5,803 nt of DNA from Candidatus Altarchaeales archaeon ex4484_96 (GTDB lineage: Archaea; Altiarchaeota; Altiarchaeia; IMC4; QMZM01): positions 1 to 5,803 of the forward strand of contig NJDH01000056.1 of assembly GCA_002254405.1 (NCBI GenBank), read 5' to 3'. The notes under the pieces were generated by a model. That model searched no databases. It was not told where the DNA came from and was given only the letters and a program-made list of their open reading frames with translations. The translations under genes and the position numbers were made by a program. The stretch's first letter is position 1. The number at the start of each line of letters is the position of its first letter. This document shows positions 1 to 5,313 of the stretch, one piece after another.

Positions 1-1398
1 TGGGCTTTCACCCCGACGGTGAAGGAAGGGGATGAGCTCGTCGGAGGCGACATCATAGGCGAGGTCAAGGAAACCAAGGTAATGACCCACAGGATTATGG
101 TGCCCCTGAAAATGAAGGGTATTGTATCGAGCATAGAGGAGGGTAAATTCAAGGTCGAAGATACCGTGTGCACCCTCAAAGACGGGAACGTGAAGCATAA
201 CGTCAGCATGATGCAGATATGGCCTGTTCGCAGGCCAAGGCCGTTCGCAGAGAAACTTGATTGTGATGTGCCCCTGATATCGGGGCAGAGAATATTCGAC
301 ACCTTCTTCCCGCTGGCTAAGGGAGGAACAGCAGCCATACCCGGCGGATTCGGGACAGGTAAAACAGTCTCTCAGCATCAGCTGGCCAAGTGGGTTGATG
401 CTGAAATCATAGTATACGTCGGATGCGGGGAGAGAGGAAACGAAATGACTGAGGTGCTGGAGGAGTTCCCAGAGGTGGAGGACCCCAAGCACGGTCTGCC
501 CCTCATGGAGCGTACGGTATTGATTGCCAACACATCCAACATGCCTGTTGCGGCAAGAGAAGCCTCGGTTTACACCGGAATAACGCTTGCAGAATACTAC
601 AGGGATATGGGATATAATGCAGCCCTGATGGCTGACTCCACCTCGAGGTGGGCTGAGGCTATGAGGGAAATCTCAGGCCGGCTTGAGGAGATGCCCGGAG
701 AAGAGGGTTACCCTGCTTATCTGGCATCCCGGCTCGCTGAATTCTACGAGCGCTCGGGCAGGGTCAGATGCCTCGGAAGCGATGACAGGATTGGCTCCGC
801 ATCCATTATTGGAGCGGTCTCGCCTCCCGGAGGAGACTTTTCCGAGCCGGTGACACAAAACACGCTGAGGATGGCTCAGGTGTTCTGGGCCCTAGACGCT
901 AAACTGGCTGACAGGCGACATTTCCCGGCAATCAACTGGCTTAACTCTTACTCGCTTTACACCGATACATTATCCGATTACTTTAACACGCAAATAGATA
1001 AAAGCTGGATGGGTAACAAAATCAAGGCCATGACCATACTCCAAAAGGAATCCGAGCTTGAGGAAATCGTTCAGCTTGTTGGACCAGATGCCCTCCCGGA
1101 AAGAGAGAGGGTTGTTTTGGATGTGGCCAGGATGCTACGAGAAGATTTCCTCCAGCAGAACGCATTCCATGAAGTCGACACCTTCTGTCCGCTGGATAAA
1201 CAGCATGCTATGCTGGAGGTCATACTGCGTTTCCACGAGAAGGCCCTGGCTGCGGTTGAGGCGGGTATGACATTAGAGGAGATATCCAAGCTTGACGTAG
1301 TAGACGACATATCAAAGATGAAATATGTCTCAAATGAAACATACAAAAACGAATTCAAAAGGATTAAAAATTCCATCGATGAAAGCCTTGGAGGATAA
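1..1398 (+). CDS. atpA: A-type ATP synthase catalytic subunit A (5' partial)
   Basis: Catalytic subunit of the archaeal A1Ao ATP synthase. Three copies alternate with subunit B in the A1 head on the cytoplasmic face of the membrane and carry ATP synthesis/hydrolysis. The frame is open from base 1 and begins WAFTPTVKEGDE, a conserved stretch of this family; the GTG at 19 is therefore an internal valine, not the start. 465 residues are visible against roughly 580-590 for the family, so about 115-120 N-terminal residues lie outside. Visible numbering: P-loop GGFGTGKT at 115-122; GERGNEM with the catalytic glutamate near 144; MADSTSRWAEAMREISGRL around 210; NWLNSYSLY around 312-320; then the helical C-terminal domain. 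No intein interrupts the P-loop, although some archaeal atpA genes carry one there. The P-loop differs from the usual archaeal GPFGSGKT. The gene ends 2 nt before atpB and its last codons carry the atpB ribosome-binding site. Confidence 0.98.
   Translation, partial: WAFTPTVKEGDELVGGDIIGEVKETKVMTHRIMVPLKMKGIVSSIEEGKFKVEDTVCTLKDGNVKHNVSMMQIWPVRRPRPFAEKLDCDVPLISGQRIFDTFFPLAKGGTAAIPGGFGTGKTVSQHQLAKWVDAEIIVYVGCGERGNEMTEVLEEFPEVEDPKHGLPLMERTVLIANTSNMPVAAREASVYTGITLAEYYRDMGYNAALMADSTSRWAEAMREISGRLEEMPGEEGYPAYLASRLAEFYERSGRVRCLGSDDRIGSASIIGAVSPPGGDFSEPVTQNTLRMAQVFWALDAKLADRRHFPAINWLNSYSLYTDTLSDYFNTQIDKSWMGNKIKAMTILQKESELEEIVQLVGPDALPERERVVLDVARMLREDFLQQNAFHEVDTFCPLDKQHAMLEVILRFHEKALAAVEAGMTLEEISKLDVVDDISKMKYVSNETYKNEFKRIKNSIDESLGG
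1390..1394 (+). promoter_or_regulatory. Shine-Dalgarno site for atpB
   Basis: GGAGG lies inside the last codons of atpA, 6 nt before the atpB ATG at 1401. It is complementary to the archaeal 16S 3' end, supports that start, and shows that this operon uses SD-led internal initiation. atpD, by contrast, has no such site. Confidence 0.85.
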
Positions 1399-1400
1399 AA

Positions 1401-2786
1401 ATGGCGATTAAAGAATACACTAGTGTTGTAGGGGTTGCAGGTCCGTTAATGGTTGTAGATAACGTATCAGATGTCAGCTATGGTGAGGTTGTTGAGATAA
1501 TAACAGCCGACGGAGATAAACGCACAGGCCAGGTGCTTGATGCCATGACCAGTAAGGTGGTGGTTCAGGTATTCGAGAGCACATCGGGTTTGGATACCAA
1601 AAACACCAAAGTCAGGTTCCTTGGCGAGACAATGAAGATACCTGTTTCAGAGGATGTTTTGGGTAGGATATTCGACGGGGCCGGTAGGCCCATAGACGGT
1701 AAGGGAGAGCTCATCCCAGAGGATAGGCGCAATATCGAGGGCGAGCCGATGAACCCCTATGCGAGAGAGTTTCCAAGGGAATTCATCCAGACCGGGATTT
1801 CAGCAATAGACGGGATGAACACCCTCGTCAGAGGGCAAAAGCTCCCCATATTCTCCGGAGCCGGTTTAACCCACAACGAGCTGGCAGCCCAGATAGCCAG
1901 GCAGGCTGCCGTATTAGGTGAAGGGGACGAGTTCGCCGTGGTCTTCGCAGCAATGGGTATTACAGCAGGGGAGGCATCTTTTTTCAGGAAAGACTTTAAG
2001 AGAACCGGGGCTCTTGAGCGGATTGTCTCGTTCATTAATTTAGCTGATGACCCCACCATAGAGAGGATAATCACACCAAGGATTGCGTTAACGACTGCTG
2101 AATTCCTGGCCTTCGACAAAGACATGCACGTTCTCGTAATATTAACCGATTTGACTAACTACTGTGAGGCGCTTAGGGAGGTGTCGGCCGCCAGGGAGGA
2201 GGTTCCAGGCAGACGCGGTTACCCGGGTTACCTCTACACCGACCTGTCCACATTATATGAGCGGGCCGGCAGAATGAAAAACAGAAGCGGTACGATAACC
2301 CAGATACCTATCCTGTCGATGCCAGGGGATGACATAACACACCCTATCCCGGACCTGACAGGCTACATAACAGAGGGACAGATTGTTTTAAGCAGGCAGC
2401 TTCACAGAAAAGAGGTTTATCCCTCCATTGATGTTTTACCCTGCCTGTCCAGGCTGATGAACCAGGGAATCGGACCCGAGCGAACCAGAGAAGACCACTC
2501 TGATGTATCAAACCAGCTTTACGCCGCATACGCGGAAGGCCGTGACCTGAGGGATTTGGTTGCTGTCGTGGGGGAAGAGGCCTTAACGGATAGGGATAAG
2601 AAATTCCTCGAGTTCGCTGAAAGATTCGAGTCCGAGTTCGTCAACCAGGGTGTAAGCGACGACAGGACAATACAGGAAACCCTGGATCTCGGATGGGAGC
2701 TTCTATCGGTTCTTGATGAAAGAGACCTTAAGCGTATAGACCCCGAAAACATCGAGAAATACCACCCCGACCACAAGAACACATAA
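1401..2786 (+). CDS. atpB: A-type ATP synthase regulatory subunit B
   Basis: Non-catalytic nucleotide-binding subunit that alternates with A in the A1 hexamer and supplies residues to the catalytic interface. At 461 residues it is full family length (about 460). The N-terminal beta-barrel domain covers about residues 1-75. The central nucleotide-binding domain has the degenerate P-loop region GAGLTHNELAAQIARQA (153-169), as expected for B subunits, which lack a true Walker A. Other landmarks are EVPGRRGYPGYLYTDLSTLYERAG (267-290), the MPGDDITHPIPDLTGYITEGQI region (307-328), and IDVLPCLSRLM (343-353), whose Arg351 matches the arginine-finger position of the family. The helical C-terminal domain starts near TREDHSDVSNQLYAAYAEGRDL. 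The preceding segment reads GIGPER where the family usually has GIG-x-G-K/x. The ATG start is supported by GGAGG 6 nt upstream. The gene follows atpA by 2 nt and precedes atpD by 6 nt. Confidence 0.98.
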   Translation: MAIKEYTSVVGVAGPLMVVDNVSDVSYGEVVEIITADGDKRTGQVLDAMTSKVVVQVFESTSGLDTKNTKVRFLGETMKIPVSEDVLGRIFDGAGRPIDGKGELIPEDRRNIEGEPMNPYAREFPREFIQTGISAIDGMNTLVRGQKLPIFSGAGLTHNELAAQIARQAAVLGEGDEFAVVFAAMGITAGEASFFRKDFKRTGALERIVSFINLADDPTIERIITPRIALTTAEFLAFDKDMHVLVILTDLTNYCEALREVSAAREEVPGRRGYPGYLYTDLSTLYERAGRMKNRSGTITQIPILSMPGDDITHPIPDLTGYITEGQIVLSRQLHRKEVYPSIDVLPCLSRLMNQGIGPERTREDHSDVSNQLYAAYAEGRDLRDLVAVVGEEALTDRDKKFLEFAERFESEFVNQGVSDDRTIQETLDLGWELLSVLDERDLKRIDPENIEKYHPDHKNT

Positions 2787-2792
2787 AAAAAA

Positions 2793-3443
2793 ATGGCGGA
2801 TATTATTGAGGGAATACACCCCACACGTATGGAGCTTTTGGAGATAAACAAAAAAATAGAGTTAGCCGTTAAAGGACATAAGCTTCTGAAGGAGAAAAGA
2901 GACACTCTTATGACTAAATTTCTCGCCGTAATCGAGGAGGCTAAGGGTCTGAGAGGTGAGGTTATTGATTTGATGAGTAACGCATACAATGATCTCATAG
3001 CCGCTGAAGCTGTTATGGGCTCACAAAGCGTTGAAGCCATCGCTAATGCGATACCTGAATCCAAGAAACTTGAATTATCCCTAAAAAATGTGATGGGTGT
3101 TCGAATACCCGAGATTCATCTTCTCGCCAACCAGCAGGAAGAAGGCAATGGCGAATACAAGACCCCCCTGACATCCGCGAAAATCGATGACTCTGTTGAG
3201 TCATTCAATAAGGCATTGCAGAAGCTTATCAAATTGGTTGAGGTTGAGGAGACAATCATACGCTTGGGTGAGGAAATCAAGAAAACCAAGAGAAGAGTTA
3301 ACTCGCTTGAGCATATTATGATACCCCGCCTGAAGGCCACGCAGGTTTACATTGGGATGCGCCTTGAGGAGATGGAAAGAGAGAATTTTTTCAGGCTTAA
3401 GGCTGTTAAGAGAAAAAAAGACAGGCAAAAGGCTCAGACATGA
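2793..3443 (+). CDS. atpD: A-type ATP synthase central-stalk subunit D
   Basis: Rotor shaft subunit: a long antiparallel coiled coil that sits in the A/B hexamer and transmits rotation from the membrane ring. 216 residues fits the family (about 210-230). The N-terminal helix has the diagnostic pattern PTRMELLEINKKIELAVKGHKLLKEKRDTL (about residues 10-39), followed by the variable middle region. The C-terminal helix has IKKTKRRVNSLEHIMIPRL (about 162-180), including the conserved KTKRRVNALE-type signature, and ends in a lysine/arginine-rich tail. The start fits the family N-terminus (IEG-x-x-PTRMELL). No Shine-Dalgarno is visible: only six A residues separate it from the atpB stop, so re-initiation coupled to atpB translation is likely. 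Its TGA overlaps the ATG of the next gene. Confidence 0.96.
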   Translation: MADIIEGIHPTRMELLEINKKIELAVKGHKLLKEKRDTLMTKFLAVIEEAKGLRGEVIDLMSNAYNDLIAAEAVMGSQSVEAIANAIPESKKLELSLKNVMGVRIPEIHLLANQQEEGNGEYKTPLTSAKIDDSVESFNKALQKLIKLVEVEETIIRLGEEIKKTKRRVNSLEHIMIPRLKATQVYIGMRLEEMERENFFRLKAVKRKKDRQKAQT

Positions 3444-3682
3444 TAAAGCTTTTACCTTATAAGGCGGTTCAATGCCCTTTTTGCGGGAGAAAACAGGTTA
3501 CACAGGCTGTTAAGCGTTTCAGCTGCCGGCTGTGCGGTAAAAGCACAAGCTTCAGGCACAAGGGCAAATGGAATGTGAAACTTAAAGATTTTTCTTCAGA
3601 GAAACAAGCCAGGGAATACTGCCAGATATGGAGCGGCGAGGAGTTGATAGAAGGTGGTTTTAGCTCGGCGAAAGAACTCTGA
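3440..3682 (+). CDS. Small zinc-ribbon protein, last gene of the atp operon
   Basis: An 80-residue basic protein of unassigned function. CPFC (12-15) and CRLC (29-32), 13 residues apart, form a rubredoxin-knuckle pair typical of a four-cysteine zinc ribbon. After the ribbon come FRHKGKWNVKLKDF (38-51), a short helix with SSEKQAREYCQIW (52-64), and a C-terminus containing GGFSSAKEL. The plan of an N-terminal ribbon followed by a helical 'A...' segment resembles small archaeal zinc-ribbon families such as DUF1922, but this is inference from layout only. There is no signal peptide or membrane segment. Its ATG overlaps the atpD stop (ATGA) and no clear Shine-Dalgarno is present, so it is almost certainly translated by coupling to atpD. 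The protein may bind RNA, DNA or another protein; nothing visible decides. It is a real gene: four ordered cysteines, tight operon spacing and no competing frame. Confidence 0.85.
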   Translation: MIKLLPYKAVQCPFCGRKQVTQAVKRFSCRLCGKSTSFRHKGKWNVKLKDFSSEKQAREYCQIWSGEELIEGGFSSAKEL

Positions 3683-3683
3683 A

Positions 3684-3753
3684 TTATTTTTTTACCAGAG
3701 TCCCCTTGTATTCCCCCCCGGATACTGCTTTTTTTATGTTTGGTAGGTTTTTT
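3684..3753 (+). terminator. T-tract terminator region for the atp operon
   Basis: Just past the zinc-ribbon stop the plus strand carries T tracts at 3687-3693 (T7), 3729-3735 (T7) and 3748-3753 (T6). Archaeal RNA polymerase terminates at U-rich stretches without needing a hairpin, and no strong stem is visible, so these are the likely operon terminators. They lie inside the 3' end of the opposing UMP kinase gene, where they encode lysine-rich codons, so some of the T-richness may be due to coding. Confidence 0.5.
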
Positions 3754-4364
3754 CCGGATAAAAAGATTGTTTTGATAGCCGAGCGCTCGATTATCTTAAC
3801 CGCCAGGGGGTCCACCAGCGCGTATTCTCCTGCGCCGACGGATTTGTTCAATACAATATCCATCAATTTCCGGGGTGTTATTTCCTTGAATAATCTCGCA
3901 TCCTTTTTTTTCTTAGGGTCGGCATCATATATGCCGTCTACATCGGTTGCGTTGATTAAGTAATCGGCTTTAACGTACTCGGCGAGCAAAGCGCTTACCC
4001 CGTCTGTGCTGTGACCGGGGTGTGTTCCCCCCATAACCACGATTTTATCTCTCTGCAGGGCCTCCAGGGCCTCATTGAAATCGTTGGGAGGTGATGTTGT
4101 TGCTTTCTCACCTATTGCGCAGGATAAAAGCCTGGCATTAAGCCTTGAAGCCTCTATGCCAAGGACATCACAATAGGCCTCTGATGCATTAAATTGTCTT
4201 GCTGCCTTGATATATTTTCTCGCCAAACGCCCTCCCCCGCAGACCACTGCAACCTCGTTTTTATGGGATAATTCAACAATCAGGCAAGCAGCATCCCGCA
4301 TATACTCAACATCAACCTCACCGGGGACCAAAACAGAGCCCCCCACCGATAAAACAATCCTCAT
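3684..4364 (-). CDS. pyrH: Uridylate kinase (UMP kinase), archaeal type
   Basis: Phosphorylates UMP to UDP using ATP in cytosolic pyrimidine nucleotide synthesis. It belongs to the amino-acid-kinase fold rather than the NMP-kinase fold. 226 residues is typical for the archaeal group. Motifs in order: MRIVLSVGGSVLVPG at the N-terminus with the phosphate-binding GGS (8-10); VVCGGGRLARKYI (40-52); LGIEASRLNARLL (68-80); GGTHPGHSTDGVSALLAEY (112-130), strongly diagnostic of archaeal PyrH; NATDVDGIYDADPKK (138-152), the nucleotide-binding segment; KSVGAGEYALVDPLA (174-188); and a C-terminal GTLV. The archaeal proteins I recall, such as that of Pyrococcus, start MRIVFDIGGSVLVP, which supports this start. 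The gene is convergent with the atp operon across one base and divergent from the nucleoside kinase gene, with 36 nt between their start codons. Confidence 0.96.
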   Translation of the reverse strand: MRIVLSVGGSVLVPGEVDVEYMRDAACLIVELSHKNEVAVVCGGGRLARKYIKAARQFNASEAYCDVLGIEASRLNARLLSCAIGEKATTSPPNDFNEALEALQRDKIVVMGGTHPGHSTDGVSALLAEYVKADYLINATDVDGIYDADPKKKKDARLFKEITPRKLMDIVLNKSVGAGEYALVDPLAVKIIERSAIKTIFLSGKNLPNIKKAVSGGEYKGTLVKK

Positions 4365-4366
4365 CT

Positions 4367-4378
4367 TGTATATTATTT
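4367..4378 (+). promoter_or_regulatory. Probable TATA box of the nucleoside kinase gene
   Basis: TGTATATTATTT is centred about 28 nt before the ATG at 4401. This is the spacing expected for a leaderless archaeal transcript, and there is no Shine-Dalgarno between box and start. It coincides with the left arm of the inverted repeat. Confidence 0.5.
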
Positions 4379-4401
4379 CCCCTCAATACTAAAATAATAT
4401 A
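4369..4401. repeat. Perfect 10-bp inverted repeat between divergent genes
   Basis: TATATTATTT (4369-4378) and AAATAATATA (4392-4401) are exact reverse complements separated by 13 nt. The arms coincide with the two outward-facing TATA-like elements, so the symmetry probably reflects back-to-back promoters, with the spacer available for a regulator. AT-only arms make a stable hairpin unlikely. Confidence 0.75.
4390..4401 (-). promoter_or_regulatory. Probable TATA box of pyrH
   Basis: Read on the minus strand, TATTATTTTA (4399 down to 4390) lies 26-35 nt before the pyrH ATG. Archaeal TATA boxes are centred about 26-27 nt before the transcription start, so the transcript would begin within a few bases of the ATG and be leaderless or nearly so. 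A GAGGGG stretch (4383-4379) is 14 nt from the start codon, rather far to serve as a Shine-Dalgarno. The box overlaps one arm of the inverted repeat at 4369-4401 and the first base of the opposing gene. Confidence 0.5.
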
Positions 4402-5297
4402 TGGTTAAAGCCACCCTAAAAACAGATTTAGTGGTTTTCGGCGACACAGCGATAGATCACTTCTATGAGGTCGTTGACTTACCAAAAAAAAACCATGCAG
4501 CTGATGTGCTCAACTTCCATAGCTTTTATGGGGGTATGGGAGCGAACACCGCGGTTGTGGCTAATTCGCTGGGAATCGATACCGCGCTTGTTTCGGTTAT
4601 TGGAACGGATGCGGAGGACTACCGCAATTATATGAAAAACCTCGGCATCAAGCTTTACCTTAAAGGCATATTCGGGGATACCACCAAATCTATGTTCTTC
4701 AAGAAAGCAGAAAACCAGATAAGCTTCTTTTATAAGGGGGTTACCGATAAACTAAACGAACTCGACTTCGATGGGGACATAATCAAAGCAGCTAAATGCA
4801 TTTATCTGGCGAGAACCTATCTGAATCTGCAAAAGAGGGTTGCAAGAGAATGCAAAAACAGGTTTCTCGTATATAACCCGGGATATGGGGTCTTCAAGTT
4901 CACTAAAATACCGTCTGCCTTCAAGCAGGTGCTTAAACAATGTAATGTTTTGGTGTTAAACCATCACGAGCTGGCGCATTTAAGCAGTATAGACTTTAAG
5001 CTGGATTTTAAGCTGGGGCCGAAGGTGTTTTTGATAACCCAGGGAGATAAGGGAGCAACGGTTTATTTTAAGGGGGCTCAGATTAATGTGCCGACATACA
5101 AGACCAAGGCAGTTGACCCATCCGGTGCAGGTGATGCGTTTAACGCAGGTTTTATCGCAGCACACCTTGAGGGATTAGACATCTATGAATCAGTGAAATT
5201 AGCTAACGCAACAGCATCATTTATAGTTGAACAGTGGGGATGTCAGACCAACCTGCCCACCTGGGCTGACGTATTGCATAGATACAAAAAAATCTAG
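4401..5297 (+). CDS. PfkB-family nucleoside kinase (MJ0406-like)
   Basis: ATP-dependent sugar/nucleoside kinase of the ribokinase superfamily, 298 residues and full length for the group. DLVVFGDTAIDHFYEV (9-24) is the first strand with the substrate-binding Asp. FYGGMGANTAVVANSLG (42-58) is PfkB signature 1. NPGYGV (159-164) and VLNHHE (185-190) are the mid-domain motifs, and ITQGDKGATVYF (212-223) follows. DPSGAGDAFNAGF (239-251) is signature 2, with the anion hole and catalytic base Asp245. The C-terminal run ATASFIVEQWGCQTNLPTW (270-288) closely matches the ending I recall for the Methanocaldococcus jannaschii nucleoside kinase MJ0406, which phosphorylates nucleosides such as inosine, guanosine and cytidine. 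Substrate here is inferred from that resemblance and could be another nucleoside or sugar. It is divergent from the UMP kinase gene, convergent with the AAA ATPase gene, and apparently leaderless. Confidence 0.88.
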   Translation: MVKATLKTDLVVFGDTAIDHFYEVVDLPKKNHAADVLNFHSFYGGMGANTAVVANSLGIDTALVSVIGTDAEDYRNYMKNLGIKLYLKGIFGDTTKSMFFKKAENQISFFYKGVTDKLNELDFDGDIIKAAKCIYLARTYLNLQKRVARECKNRFLVYNPGYGVFKFTKIPSAFKQVLKQCNVLVLNHHELAHLSSIDFKLDFKLGPKVFLITQGDKGATVYFKGAQINVPTYKTKAVDPSGAGDAFNAGFIAAHLEGLDIYESVKLANATASFIVEQWGCQTNLPTWADVLHRYKKI

Positions 5298-5313
5298 TTT
5301 ATTTTATTTTTTT
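5286..5313. terminator. Bidirectional T-tract terminator
   Basis: The two convergent genes meet here with only 6 nt between stop codons. On the plus strand the nucleoside kinase stop is followed by a T-rich run ending in T7 at 5307-5313. On the minus strand the A7 at 5286-5292 gives a T7 just past the AAA gene's stop. Both fit archaeal hairpin-independent termination, each tract lying at or inside the opposing gene's 3' end. Confidence 0.55.

Noticed and set aside
19..21. GTG at 19 as the atpA start
   Set aside because: Upstream codons in frame encode WAFTPT, conserved family sequence, so the true start lies outside the window.
343..420. Intein in atpA
   Set aside because: Some archaeal A subunits carry an intein at the P-loop, but here the sequence runs uninterrupted through GGFGTGKT into QHQLAKW.
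2519..3064. 181-residue minus-strand open frame across the atpB/atpD junction
   Set aside because: It is antisense to two well-identified ATP synthase genes, serine/leucine-rich with no recognisable motif, and simply reflects a lack of stops opposite the coding frames.
4369..4401. Inverted repeat as an RNA hairpin or terminator
   Set aside because: The arms are entirely A/T with a 13-nt spacer, so the stem would be weak, and its position between divergent starts fits promoters better.
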